This document shows positions 32,516 to 42,990 of a stretch of DNA of 64,000 nucleotides, in pieces. Where the stretch lies: the NCBI RefSeq assembly GCF_023898315.1, contig NC_064619.1, forward strand, positions 500,498,594 to 500,562,593, given 5' to 3'. Position 1 is the first letter of the stretch, and the number at the start of each line of letters is the position of its first letter. This DNA comes from Schistocerca nitens. Its lineage: Eukaryota > Arthropoda > Insecta > Orthoptera > Acrididae. The translations under genes and the position numbers were made by a program. The notes beneath the pieces are model-generated. The model searched no databases and was not told the DNA's origin. It saw only the letters and a program-made list of their open reading frames with translations.

Positions 32516-34544
32516 GATTATGACCGTCGGCCGACTGCGTCATCGGCGGAAATTGTTACGACAGCGAAAAATTGAAACGACTATTGTAACTGAAATGCAA
32601 TATGTCGGTTGGTTTTGACTCGTTCTAGAGCTTACTTTAAGTAATATTTGCAGCTCAACTCAGTACAAGTTCACTTGAAGCGTGTTTTGTGACGAATCAG
32701 GAATTGCACTATGAGTGTACTATTGATTTATTACAAGGTGATTTTTTTATTTAGTAAAAATGAGTGGCGTGGGGAGAAACCATAAATCTTTTAAACTGCA
32801 TTACATAAATTTTTGTCAAATGATATGAACTGGTGTGAAAAATATACTTAATTGTATTTTGCAGCAAAGATATTGATAAACAGGTTTGGTTTTACTGCGT
32901 CGGCAGTATATCGGAATATAGAAGTGGTGGTGGATTAAAAATCTCGACATTTCCTCTAATTAAATGCTCAAAAAGAACCTGTCAAGAACGGCTGAATAAT
33001 TAAAGATTTATTGACGTGAATCAGTGCGTTATACTTCGCAGCAAAAATGTGGAGATACAGCTAGGTATGCATATGACGCAATAGCCTCGTTTGTTATACA
33101 AGAAACATAAAAATGTAGAAGGAATGATGGATGTAGAATTTAATTAAAGATCTGAATTAAATGTTTTAATGCAAGTAAGTGGTTAGCTGTCAACTTGTAC
33201 AGCAATTTCAATCCTAACTCAAAGTTAAGAACGTGTGCCCTAAACTGATTGTATGAAAATGGTTAAATATTACTTAGATATTTGTAAATCCTTTTCATTT
33301 GTGATGCTTGAAAAGTATGTATGCTAGAAGCCATGAAAATAAATCAATGAACAGATCATCACTGACTTAAAAACTCTCTGAAGAAATACCGTCCACCACA
33401 TCATTTCTACGACACAAGACTGAATCAATATTTTTACTGTACATATGCTGATAACATAGTATCTGAAAATATTCAACTTTTTAAGACCCATCGGGAGAGT
33501 ATGTGGTTGTTACACACATAAAACGGTGCTATACTATTGTGGAGTGGAAGCATTGCTAAATTAACATAGGAAGAATCATTAAACGCAGACTACGACATGA
33601 AGGTAGGGCCACTGCTTTGTTGATCTTTGGGTACTAAGATATTTCACCATCACAGTGCGTGTGTAACAGCATGCATAGCACCACCATTAATTACTGCCTG
33701 TTCTATACTTCAATGTTAATAGCTTTCTACCTCATATTATCAGATTTCCATAAATATTTATTCAGAGCTCTGAAAGTTGTGGTTTTTACAGGTTCTCCGT
33801 GTAACCTGATCTTATCTGTTTTCATATGTTTATTACTGCGTACCTTTTCCTTGATTCGAAGATCAAGGAGCATTTGCAGATATTTGTGGTGGATGGTTTG
33901 TTCAACGTGAGAACGGTTTCTACCTTGGTGACTCGTGTTACAAGCTCTCTCTTCATTACTTTCCTAAAGAAGACTTCGCCGTGTAATTAAGCAGGGTATC
34001 TACAGCAGAGGAAAATGGAAATGAGCACCTCTAAAGATGTAAATTAGAAACATCATATTTGCATGTGGCATTAACAGAGAGCGATGCTGGCAACGACTCA
34101 AGTACCACGCTGTAGGCAGAGAAGGAAACACGTACCGAGCATGGAAACGCTGAGCCATTTTCACTAACAGCTGTTCGAGCCGTTTATAGGCTCGTATCGA
34201 TTGAGTTTGCTCCTCTGTAGCACCTCTTCAACGAGTGGTATAGCGCCCCACCTGGCCAGTTTTAGAGGGCTGGGTCTGCAGTCTCGCTCTCAGTGTGTGG
34301 TCCTCGGCTACGAGTATTGGTGCTGACGATAGATCACCGTATACATGGCCTGTCGCCGAGCTGCTGCGATGCGCCCAACTGTCCACGATAGCCTGACAGA
34401 GGAGACGCACTCGGTGGCCTGTGCAGACACGCTATACTCTGAAGGGACGGGCTCGTGAGAATCAGAGAAGGTAGTACTTGTCTGCGTCACTCGTTGCGCC
34501 ACCAGCGGATCACCGAAGAAAATCAGTCTGATGACAAGTCGTTT
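32516..34544. other. unassigned AT-rich sequence
   Basis: 32.5-34.1 kb is strongly AT-rich without recognisable content. 34.2-34.54 kb is richer in GC, with overlapping frames on the reverse strand lacking motifs. Confidence 0.5.
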
Positions 34545-34654
34545 GGCCGCGCGGGGTAGCCGTGCGGTCTAGGGCGTCTTGTCACAGTTCGCGCGGCTCC
34601 CCCCGTCGGAAGTTCGAGTCCTCCCTCGGGCATGGCTGTGTGTGTTGTCCTTAG
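34545..34654 (+). mobile_element. SINE (family 2) head, split by a LINE
   Basis: GGCCGCGCGGGGTAGCCGTG, GCGGTCTAGGGCG and AGTTCGAGTCCTCCCTCGGG form a tRNA-like head (A-box GTAGCCGTGCGG, B-box AGTTCGAGTCC) distinct from family 1. The body, beginning TGTTGTCCTTAG, breaks off at 34654 where LINE sequence starts; the body resumes at 35885. Confidence 0.82.
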
Positions 34655-35884
34655 CTCACAATTGGTTCACCTCTTACTTTAGCAACAGGCAGCAAAAGGT
34701 CATTATTCTCAATGTTGATAACGGCTGTGATGTGGGATCTGAGTGGGGTACTGTCAAGTGGGGGGTGCCCCAGGGATCAGTGTTGGGGCCGCTCCTGTTC
34801 CTTATTTACATATATGATATGCCCTCTAGAATTATGGGTAACTAAAGTTTTTCTCTTTGCTGATGACACTAGCTTGGTAGGAAACGATGTTGTGTGCAAC
34901 ATTGACTCGGTTTCAAATAGTGCAGTACATGACCTCAGTTCATGGCTTGTAGAAAAAAAAACTAACGTTAAATCACAGTAAGACTCAGTTTTTACAGTTT
35001 CTAACACATAATTCAACAAAACCTGACGTTTTAATCTCACACAACGGGCATATGATTAGTGAAACTGAACAGTTCAAATTTCTTGGTGTTCAGATAGATA
35101 GTAAGCTGTCGTGGAATGCCCACGTTCAGGATCTTGTTCAAAGACTTAATACTGCCATTTTTACTATTCGAACGGTATCAAAAGTGAGTGATACTTCGAC
35201 ACGTAAATTAGTCTACTTGGCTTATTTTCATTCACTTATGTCGCATGGTATTATGTTTTGGGGTAACTCTTCCAATTCTAGAAGGTTATTTTTGGCTCAG
35301 AAACGGGCGGTTCGGGCAATAAGTGGTGTGAGTTCACGAACCTCTTGTCGACCTCTGTTCACGAGTCTGGGTATTTTGACATTGGCCTCTCAATATGTAT
35401 ATTCCTTATTGTCGTTTCTTGTTACCAATATTAGTTTATTCCCAAGAATAAGCAGCTTTCACTCGGTTAATACTCGGCAGAAATCAAACATCCATTTGGA
35501 TCGGACTTCCTTAACACTTGTGCAAAAAGGTGTGCAGTATACTGCTGCATCCATTTTGAATAAGCTGCCACTCGAATTCAAAAATCTTAGCAGTAATCCA
35601 CGCGCTTTCAAATCAAAACTCAAGAGTTTCCTCATGGGTCACTCTTTCTATTCTGTCGAGGAGTTCCTTGAAAAATTAAGCTGATTGTTATTGTATTGCT
35701 GATAGCGTTTACTTAAACTTATGGACTGACTTCTTTTCAGGTTCATGTACATTTATTTTTATCTGTTATTACTTTTATGTTGTAAGTTCATGTACTGACA
35801 CGTTCCATGACCTTGGAGATTTGCTCCTCAATTTGGTCCTACGGAACTTGACGTGTAAATAAAAAATAAATAAATAAAATAAAA
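34655..35884 (+). mobile_element. LINE (family B, jockey/CR1-like), 5'-truncated, inside a SINE
   Basis: Begins abruptly within the reverse transcriptase and runs to a 3' untranslated region ending in a TAAATAAAAAATAAATAAAT tail. It is flanked on both sides by halves of one family-2 SINE, so the SINE was the target. 5' truncation and the A/T-rich repeat tail are expected of target-primed reverse transcription. A clean target duplication was not seen; a few bases of the SINE appear to be missing at the junction. Confidence 0.88.
34658..35684 (+). pseudogene. LINE reverse transcriptase, C-terminal half
   Basis: First block: WFTSYFSNRQQKV, then WGVPQGSVLGPLLFLIYI (34760-34830). The catalytic FADD box follows in another frame at 34856-34867 (FLFADDTSLVG). 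A stop occurs at about 34981, after which a 210-codon open frame (35052-35684) contains FKFLGVQIDSKLSWNAHV, LVYLAYFHSLMSHGIMFWG and QKRAVRAISG, the standard region after RT in jockey/CR1-like LINEs, and ends near the natural C-terminus. At least two frame disruptions make it inactive. The endonuclease and the N-terminal RT are absent. Confidence 0.86.
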
Positions 35885-35955
35885 TTAAGTAGTGATTAAG
35901 CCTAGGGACCTATGACCTCAGCAGTTTGGTCCCATAGTCCTTACCACAAATTTCC
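35885..35955 (+). mobile_element. SINE (family 2) body, continuation
   Basis: TTAAGTAGTGATTAAGCCTA, GGGACCTATGACCTCAGCAG and TTTGGTCCCATAG are the body and end of the SINE whose head is at 34545-34654. It was separated from it by the LINE insertion. Confidence 0.8.
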
Positions 35956-36012
35956 AATTTTGCAAGCCTTTTGAACGACACGCTTTCAGCTTCCCTGTGT
36001 ATCACAGCGGAG

Positions 36013-36016
<4 letters not shown>

Positions 36017-36052
<36 letters not shown>
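36017..36052. repeat. (GT)18 microsatellite
   Basis: Eighteen uninterrupted GT units. Open frames reported across this tract on the reverse strand (repeated His-Thr) are artefacts of the repeat. Confidence 0.97.
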
Positions 36053-36053
<1 letters not shown>

Positions 36054-36344
36054 GTGGCTGTGCAGCCTGCCTATGATCGCGTTTTCCATCATAATAATTA
36101 TAGCTCCCCTGACAGGGATTAAATAGTTCGTAATTCTCTGTTATCGGGGCTGACACAGGTCGGCCAAAAACATCTCGAAAAATGCATGCTTGAACAAAGC
36201 TGCAGATTCTAGCCAAGCCTGCAGATTGTGCTGTAATATCTGACCATGAACAGCACTCTGCAATGTCGTTAATACGTCAAAAGTGTCAGTCATGGTCAGA
36301 AAAGTGTTCCATGTAGTTATGAGCTAAGTGAATTGGAGAAATTC

Positions 36345-36400
36345 AAGATACAATACATTTATTCACTAAAATTTTCGATCATGGACCATCTTTAGAGTGA
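36345..36400 (-). ncRNA. hammerhead-like motif, degraded
   Basis: On the reverse strand CTAAAGA (36389-36395, one change from CTGAAGA) is followed by a GGTC...GATC stem and GAAAATTTTAGTGAATAAAT. The arrangement matches the other motifs in this window, with one core change, so activity is unlikely. No inverted partner was seen. Confidence 0.3.
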
Positions 36401-36547
36401 AGAAAAATCTATTGTGACAATTTCACATGTCATACATGCTAATCAGCTAGAATACTATACGCCATTGCAGACTGGAAAGCGTTAAAATGATACTTAACTC
36501 CACAATAGCCGCTTTATCGAGCAAAAAACATTGCTTACTTTTAGATA

Positions 36548-36918
36548 CACTGAAGCGCCAAAGAAACTGGTATAGGCAAGTGTTTTCAAATACAGAGACA
36601 TATAAACACACAGAATACGGTGCTGCAGTCGACAACGCCTACATAAGACAACAAGTGTCTGACGCAGATTATCAAGATTTAAGTGAGTTCTAACGTTATG
36701 TTGTAGTCAGCGCACGAGCGATGGGACACAGCATCTCCGAGGTAGCGATGTAGTGGGGACTTTCCCGTACGACGATTTCACAACTGTACCGTGAATATCA
36801 GGAATCCCGCAAAACATCAACCCTCCGATATCGCTGCGGCCGGAAAAAGACCTTGTAACAACGGACCAACGACGACTGAACAAAATTGTTCATCGTGGCA
36901 GAATTGCAACCGGTAACA
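36548..36918 (+). mobile_element. Tc1-like element E, 5' fragment (first copy)
   Basis: Begins with the terminal repeat CACTGAAGCGCCAAAGAAAC after TA and runs into the start of a transposase gene: GHSISEVAM*WGLSRTTISQ, then LYREYQESRKTSTLR and CGRKK (helix-turn-helix and following region). It breaks off at about 36918; the catalytic part is absent here. A stop replaces a Lys/Trp-region codon at about 36752. I recognise the family as abundant in locusts. Confidence 0.82.
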
Positions 36919-37178
36919 CCTGTTTTTGACCTATTTTGTATCTGTATCAATACTTCTATGTCAATTTGTAGTACTGCTTATGTAAATGTTGTATCTACCA
37001 TGGAAATTCTTACACTATGCATACATATTTCAGTTATGTGAACTTTTGAACCATGTTATTTAAATTGTCAATTTTCTAATAAAGTAATCGCACTGAAAGA
37101 CAGGCTACACTAGACTTCCTTGTGATTTTGACTGTCTTACACTTTGCTCGAAGATACGTTGTAGCATCATGGGAGAAC
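36919..37178. other. short unassigned AT-rich spacer
   Basis: Lies between two copies of the same Tc1-like 5' end. Nothing recognised. Confidence 0.4.
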
Positions 37179-37180
37179 TA

Positions 37181-37356
37181 CGCTGAAGCGCCAAAGAAAT
37201 TTGTACAGGCATGTGTATTCAAATGCAGAGAGATGTTAACAGGCAGTATACTGCGCTGCGGGCGGCAATGCCTCTATAAGACAACAAGTGCCTGGCGCAG
37301 TTGTTAGATAGGTTACTGTTGTTACAATGGCAGGGTATCAAGATTTAAGTGAGTTT
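37181..37356 (+). mobile_element. Tc1-like element E, 5' fragment (second copy)
   Basis: Starts with CGCTGAAGCGCCAAAGAAAT after TA and proceeds through the untranslated region to the start of the gene (ATGGCAGGGTATCAAGATTT; Met-Ala-Gly-Tyr-Gln-Asp-like). It is cut off exactly where the gypsy LTR begins at 37357. A 3' fragment of the same family follows directly after the other LTR (42609). Confidence 0.85.
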
Positions 37357-37651
37357 TGACACGGCCCAGTCGAAGAGAAGCATCAAGACTAGCGACCTGA
37401 ATAGAAATGTCAAAGCTCGTTACTTGCTTGTACATTCTATGTAGCTCAATCTTGGAATTTTTATACTCAAGAAACATTTATTTCATATGTTTCCCCTTGC
37501 TTGCGACACATCTGTATTTCCCAAATTTAGGTACTGCCATTTACTTTTAGAAACAAAACTCATTAATACGATTTGTTTGAATTTTGTCTAGCGATCCAAG
37601 AAAGCAGGTTTCTTAGACACCCCATATTCGACGACTAGGCAGGATTCAACA
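37357..37651 (+). repeat. gypsy 5' LTR
   Basis: Starts TGACACGGCCCAGTCGAAGA and ends GGCAGGATTCAACA. It carries the element's promoter and polyadenylation signals in principle, though no TATA box could be singled out. Compare the copy at 42321. Confidence 0.88.
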
Positions 37652-37653
37652 TT

Positions 37654-37673
37654 TGGCAACAAGGACAGGATCC
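37654..37673 (+). promoter_or_regulatory. primer-binding site of the gypsy element
   Basis: TGGCAACAAGGACAGGATCC lies two bases after the LTR's terminal CA. TGG at this point is the usual start of a site complementary to the 3' CCA of a tRNA. The tRNA was not identified. Confidence 0.6.
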
Positions 37674-37729
37674 GAACCCACACGTGCAATGCATGTTGCA
37701 TCAGCTCCTGGCGAACCAATCTATCAACA

Positions 37730-37913
37730 AATGGCTCTGAGCACTATGCGACTTAACTTCTGAGGTCATCAGTCGCCTAGAACTTAGAACTAATTAAACC
37801 TAACTAACCTAAGGACATCACACACATCCATGCCCGAGGCAGGGTTCGAACCTGCGACCGTAGCGGTCGCTCGGTTCCAGATTGTAGCGCCTAGAACCGC
37901 ACGGCCACACCAT
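37730..37913 (-). mobile_element. tRNA-headed SINE in the gypsy leader
   Basis: Reverse copy with TCTATCAACA at 37720-37729 and 37914-37923 as a 10-bp perfect target duplication. It lies between the primer-binding site and the gag start. Confidence 0.92.
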
Positions 37914-37940
37914 TCTATCAACACAGCACCAAAAGCAACG

Positions 37941-38990
37941 ATGGTAACAGCGAGTGACATACCGCCATTTCACCAGTTTAATGAAAAGCAAGAGCAACGG
38001 CTCGAGTGGTTGCCACAGTTTGAAGCTCACATAATTTCTTACAACATAACAGCTACTATGAAACAACGTTACTTCTTGTCAACGGTAGGAAGTGCCATCT
38101 TTCGCCTCATTCAGAAATTGTTCCCTAAAGCCACGCCGATTGAACTTACCTATGAACAGGTTGTAAAGTCGCTAACTAACTGTTATGAGCCGGCCGGGGT
38201 GGCCGAGCGGTTCTAGGCGCTACAGTCTGGAACCGCGCGACCGCTACCGTCGCAGGTTCGAATCCTGCCTCGGGCACGGATGTGTGTGATGTCCTTAGGT
38301 TAGTTAGGTTTAATGAGTTCTAAGTTCTAGGCGACTGATGACCTCAGAAGTTAAGTCCCATAGCGCTCAGAGCCATTTTAGCTATTATGACCAACAAGTG
38401 AATGTGGTGGCAGCTAGGTACCAATTCAAGGTGTAGAAGCAATGAGATCTATCATTTCATAAGGTAGTGAAATTCCTCCATAAGTACAATTCAGGTGCCA
38501 TGTAGACCGATAAATTTGAGCAGCCACCAGTTTGCCAGGTTTAGTCATCCCTTGCTTGCGACTGGCCCATTAGGCAGCACAACCAGCTTGGTACACAGCA
38601 ACAGGGCGCGCGCACCGTGCCGCACAAACAGTTCCCTATGCAGGCGAACAGAATTAAGTCATGCCTTGGGTGCTATTCAAGGCACAAACGCAAAGCACAT
38701 GTTACGCTTGTGGCAAGGAAGGTTACGTACAGTCCGTATGTTTGCAATGGAGCAAACATAAGAATTCTTCCCCCTTTCAGAAATATAGTCTCAAAGCCCA
38801 TGTAATCAATGCAGTGTATTCAACGCCTGCTGCAAGCATCAGCAAAACTAGCATGCGAACAGTTTCTTCAGTGCTATGCCACTCCAACGAACTTTTTGTT
38901 CATTTGCGTATTAGTGGGAAACATGTGAAGTTTCAGCTTGACACTTGTGCTTCTGTTACATTGCTGAATTGTAACAAATATGAACTGTAA
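37941..38990 (+). pseudogene. gag: gypsy gag and protease remnant
   Basis: The start is ATG at 37941 (MVTASDIPPFHQFNEKQEQR), followed by LPQFEAHIISYNI and TLSTVGSAIF-like sequence typical of locust gypsy gag. After a SINE at 38189-38381 the frame is disturbed. A zinc knuckle CYACGKEGYVQSVC at about 38700 has C-X2-C-X4-Y-X4-C, with Tyr in place of the metal-binding His. The protease region FQLDTCASVTLLN at about 38930-38970 has DTC where the active site should be DTG. Both changes would abolish function. RNA packaging and polyprotein cleavage would have been its roles. Confidence 0.85.
38189..38381 (+). mobile_element. tRNA-headed SINE in gypsy gag
   Basis: Forward full-length copy in the gag coding region. 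CTGTTATGA (38180-38188) and CTATTATGA (38382-38390) form a 9-bp target duplication with one difference. The gag frame continues on either side (KSLTNCY, then YYDQQVNVVAARYQF). Confidence 0.9.
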
Positions 38991-39097
38991 GGCTCCCCAC
39001 ACCTGTCACAAACTAGCACGCACCTGACAGCTTATAATGGACAAGACATTTCCTTTCTTGGAAATTGCCTGCCATGTATCGATCGTATGCATGAACT

Positions 39098-41430
39098 TTG
39101 ACTTTCACTGTGCTAAAATCCCGCCGTTGTGAGAACATATTTGGTCTTGATTCGTTTGATTTGTTTGGCTTTCAAATTCAGGCCAAAGTGCTGTCAGTGA
39201 CTGCAGTCAACGCTAATGACATTGTAGCTAGCTTGCTGAAAGAATTCCCTGAACTATTTTCTGAAGTTTTAGCCAAGGCTAACAATTTTGTAACACTTTC
39301 TACTATTAAAGACAATGCCCAGCCGAAATTTTTCCGGGCCATGACTGTTCCCATTGCATTATGGGACAAAGTAGCTGCTGAACTTAAAGAATTGCAAGAA
39401 GAGCTATTGCGCCCGTACAAGATAGTCAATGGGTAAGTCCACTGGTTTTGCTCCCCAAACCTTCAGGTCGCATTCGCCTCTGTGTTGACTACAATCAACC
39501 CAGAAACTGCGATTGATACTTATCCATTTCCACGCCCAGAGGATCTTATGGACAGATTAGACGACAGTCGCTAATTTTCAAAGACTGCTTTGCACGACGC
39601 ATTTCTTCAAATCCCACTAGATGAAGAATCTGAAAATGTGTGTTTTGTGAACACTCATTTGGGCTTGTTTAAATGTTTGCGTTTGCCTTTTGGCAGTGCT
39701 TCCACACCCGCCATTTTCCAACGGTATTTGGAACAGCTGACTGCTCAAGTACCAAAATGTTCAAACTATTTGGACGATACTGCCGTAACATGTCGTACAC
39801 CTAAATATCATACTGCGAAAGTGCCTGCTTTGTTTTAAGTGTAATCTGACTCAGGACTAAAGTGTAGGCTGGACAAGTGTGATTTTTTTAAACCGGAGTT
39901 ACAGTGTCTTGGTCATGTCATAGACAGTCAAGGTGTACGTCCTCTTCAGTCGCATTTATTAGCCATACGAGGTTTGCCAGTTGCTCACAGTGTCCCAGAA
40001 TTGCAGTCAGTCTTAGGGAAAATGAACTATTACATTCGGTTCTTACGAATGCTGCACAAATCGCAGCTCCACTGCATCGCTTGCATTGCAAGAGTGCCCC
40101 CTTTGTTTGAACAGATGAGTGTCAAGTAGCTTTTGAAAAACTTAAAGATGCATTGCTTAATGATCGATACTTAGTTCGCTTTGATCCTGACAAACCACTT
40201 GTATTGTAAGTTGACGCTTTCGCACAGAATTGGTGATAAAGACAGGCCTATTGCTTTCGGATCAAAAGTGTTGTCCAAAGCTCAATGTTACTATTCACAA
40301 ACTGAGAAAGACCCTTTGGCTATAGTGTATCGTGACACCAATTTCCACCGCTATTCGTATGGCGGAAAATTGAACTTAGTAACTGATCACAAGCCTTTGC
40401 AGTCCTTATTTCAGCCGACGAAATCGCTTCCTGTACGAACTGCCCAAAAGTCGCAAAGATAGGCTTTGTTGAATTGCTTCAATCCTTTCCTCTGAACTAA
40501 TGGACAATTGCGCAGGCGACGGTAGCTGATTCAGATTTGAACATTTTCCTAACATACATTCGCACATCTTGGCTTCGTTCCCTGCATAGCATAAAGAACT
40601 CTGTAGTGCGGCGATACTCTGGACATCCGCATAGCCTCGGTAGGCAGAAAGGCGTGATTCTTGTTCAAAATGACAGTGGACAGTCACGTCTGTTGACCCC
40701 CTGAAGATTTGCAAAATAAGTGTTGCAGTTACTTCACCTCGGACACTGGAGCATTGTTCGCACGAAACTGTTAGCGCGTAGACACCGTACTTGGCAGGGT
40801 ATGGACACCCAAATAGAACAGATGACGTCACAGTGCCACCGATGTGTGGAAAATCAATTCGCTCCGCCACAAAAATTCTCTGCTTGGCGTAAGTCGCAAT
40901 CACCATGGCAACGTGTGTGCATAGATTTTGCGAGACCTTTTGGAACACTCGTTGGTTGATTGTGGTTGACTTGTATAGCAAGTTTCCTTTTGCTGTGCCA
41001 ATGAACTCGACAACGTCACGTAGCACAATTCAGGTGTTGTCCTCTATTTTTTGCCTCAAAGGTTTACCAGAAGTCATAGTGTCGGACAACGGTCCTCAGT
41101 TCACGTCAGTTGAATCTGAAACATTCTGTGAACGCAGTGGCGTACAGAATCTAAGTAGTGCACTGTTACATCCACTGTCAAAAGGGGAAGCGGAACGCTT
41201 TATCAGATCCTTCAAGCAGCAGATGACCAAACTTCGCACCACACACATCAGGGGTCGAGCATTGCAACTGCTTTTCGCCTCCTATCATTCGCATCCACGA
41301 GGGGGACCACCGCCGGCGGAATTGCTTCACAGCCGCCGCCATCGGACATTGCTCCACCTGTTGCACCCTCCTAAGCATCCGGCGCCGAAGGATGGCCGCA
41401 AGTATCTCTTCGGGCCGCATTATATTGTAT
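39098..41430 (+). pseudogene. pol: gypsy pol remnant: RT, RNase H, integrase
   Basis: Reverse transcriptase: VLLPKPSGRIRLCVDYNQP at about 39450-39505, then DAFLQIPLDEESENVCFVNT and the YLDD catalytic box at 39767-39778. RNase H: IAFGSKVLSKAQCYYSQTEK and VTDHKPLQSLF (40250-40420). Integrase: an HHCC finger (LHLGH...CHRC, 40735-40845), the first catalytic Asp in CIDFAR (40924), the second in VSDNGPQF (41085) and the Glu in GEAERF (41193), 35 residues later. Stops or frame changes separate nearly every block, for example at 39838, 40462 and 40957. Integrase residues themselves are preserved. Confidence 0.9.
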
Positions 41431-42046
41431 TTTTCAGGGTTTTTTGCGGTAGCAGACGGTGGGCGCGAAGCGCGATCCTTCGTCGGCGCATGCATCTCAT
41501 TTCAGCCCCAGACGGACTGCAACGCCGACATCACAATCAAATTCGCCACTGTCGTGTTCACGGCGATCCTTCTATGTCTCTTCCCCAGATTCACGGAAGC
41601 CGAAGACAGCGCGACCACAGAAGCCGCCAGAGGGTGTCATCACGACACAACGGGATGACCTCACCGAGACGGAGCCTTCGCCTCCTCTCGTCCTACATAT
41701 GGAGTTGGACCCTCCCACACCGCAGCAGGGGCGCCTTCTACATATTGCAATGGGTCTCGGGAGGTGGACGTTTCTGCCAGAGCGGAAGCTGGATGGCGGG
41801 GTAAGACTGGATGTCTGCCGTCCACTGCAACCACAGCTTCCAGTCCATTGCTGCGTCCACGCTCCTGCCTCCCCCGCCGTTGTCGTGCTCCCTATACGAC
41901 GACGTTCCGACGCTTTGCGGAGAAGAGTGTTACGGCGTAAAGTCATGTGTCGGCACGCCAGTCGGGAACGTGAGAGAAAAGATGGCTGTGACGAGACGTC
42001 AGCCAAATGCACGCTGACCGACCCCTCTCCAGGACGATAACGCGGC
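41431..42046 (+). pseudogene. gypsy integrase C-terminal extension
   Basis: A GC-rich continuation with readable stretches such as SRSFYVSSPDSRKPKTARPQ-type sequence and RRVLRRKVMCRH (frame 41459-42040). I recall a similar Arg/Pro-rich tail behind the integrase of related locust gypsy copies. I see no signal peptide, transmembrane segment or other evidence of an envelope gene. The frame shifts against the integrase core around 41420-41460. Confidence 0.55.
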
Positions 42047-42280
42047 GGTATCGAAACGGCGCACAGGTAATTCAGAAACGTCAGTGGTTACAGTCAAAGA
42101 TGTTATCAGTTAGACTCTTTGGCGGAGGTACCTCGAAACAAATTGTTGTTACATTCAGTGAAGTAATATACTAGTGACAAATGAAAAACAAACTTAGTGA
42201 AGGGAATGGTCCCTCACGAATGAAATTTTATTTATATGCTACTTGGGGTTCAACTGTGTATGAATATAGCCACAGTATCA
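42047..42280. repeat. inverted repeat arm 1 (gypsy 3' region)
   Basis: This segment of the gypsy internal 3' region recurs in inverted orientation at 43267-43499, with roughly nine in ten positions matching by eye. Shared landmarks include ATTCAGAAACGT, GAGGTACCTCGAAACAAATT and CATATAAATAAAATTTCATT in the respective orientations. Confidence 0.88.
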
Positions 42281-42320
42281 GCGGTCTCTATTCGGAAAGG
42301 ACATAAGCGCCGCGCCCGAC

Positions 42321-42608
42321 TGCCCACGGCCCAGTCGAAGAGAAGCATCAAGACTAGCGACCTGAATACAAGCGTTGAAGCTCGTTGCTTGCTTGTACAT
42401 TCTATGTAGCTCAATCATGGAATTGTCATATTGAAGAAACTTGTTCATTTCATGTGTCGCTCTTTGCTTTCGACACATCTGTATGTCTCAAAAAAAATAG
42501 TATTATCATTTACTTTTCGTAATTTCGATTTGTTTGAATGTTGTCTAGCGATCCGAGAAAGCAGGCTTCCTAGATACCCCATATTCGACGACTAGGCAGG
42601 ATTCAACA
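42321..42608 (+). repeat. gypsy 3' LTR
   Basis: Starts TGCCCACGGCCCAGTCGAAG and ends GGCAGGATTCAACA. It aligns along its length with 37357-37651 but with many substitutions and small gaps. No convincing polypurine tract precedes it (the sequence just upstream is GCGCCGCGCCCGAC). Confidence 0.88.
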
Positions 42609-42990
42609 GTAAGCATCCTCTCTGATAACCTGCACCCATTCATGTCCAACGTGCATTCCGACGGACATTGGCAATTCCAGCAGGATAATGCGACACCCCA
42701 CATGTCGAGAATTGCTACAGAGTGGCTCCACGAACGTTCTTCTGAGTTTAAACACTTCCTCTGCCCACCAAACTACTCAGACATGAACATTATGCTGTTC
42801 ACAAGAGATCCCCGCCTCTTACTCTTACGGATTTATGGATAGCCCTACGGGATTCATGGTCTCAAATCCCTCCAGCACTAGTTTAGACATAGTCGAGTCG
42901 ATGCCACGTCGTGATGCGGGACTTCTGCATGCTGCCGGGGACCCTACACGATATTAGGCAGGTGTACCAGTTTCTTTGGCTCTTCGCTGA
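42609..42990 (+). pseudogene. Tc1-like element E, 3' fragment with transposase C-terminus
   Basis: Begins GTAAGCATCCTCTCTGATAA inside the transposase gene and runs to the terminal repeat CAGTTTCTTTGGCTCTTCGC at about 42990. The translation HSDGHWQFQQDNATPHMSRI then ATEWLHERSSEFKHFL carries the second catalytic Asp (QQDN). Where the family continues to the last acidic residue (N-I-I-E), this copy reads NIMLFTRDP and has lost a short stretch that includes it. Relative to 37181-37356, roughly 700 bp of the gene are missing, and the junction falls exactly at the gypsy ends. Confidence 0.82.

Larger units (their letters stand above)
37357..42608 (+). mobile_element. decayed Ty3/gypsy LTR retrotransposon
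   Basis: Two related long terminal repeats (37357-37651 and 42321-42608) enclose a primer-binding site, gag with a zinc knuckle, protease, reverse transcriptase, RNase H and integrase in the order PR-RT-RH-IN that defines Ty3/gypsy elements. All reading frames are broken. Two SINEs are inserted (37730-37913, 38189-38381). The LTRs differ at well over one position in ten by eye, so the insertion is old, or the two LTRs come from different insertions. No target duplication flanks the element. Confidence 0.92.

Noticed and set aside
35986..36216. Open frames rich in His-Thr on the reverse strand
   Set aside because: They are translations of the (GT)18 microsatellite.
41572..42012. Reverse-strand frame of 146 codons behind the integrase
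   Set aside because: It is the antisense of the GC-rich gypsy integrase extension; high GC lengthens frames by chance.
41431..42046. Envelope gene behind the gypsy integrase
   Set aside because: No signal peptide, transmembrane helix or fusion-type motif was seen; the segment reads as an Arg/Pro-rich integrase extension.
42060..42180. Promoter or enhancer in the inverted repeat arms
   Set aside because: The sequence is shared with the gypsy 3' region and shows no recognisable site; inversion is better explained by rearrangement.
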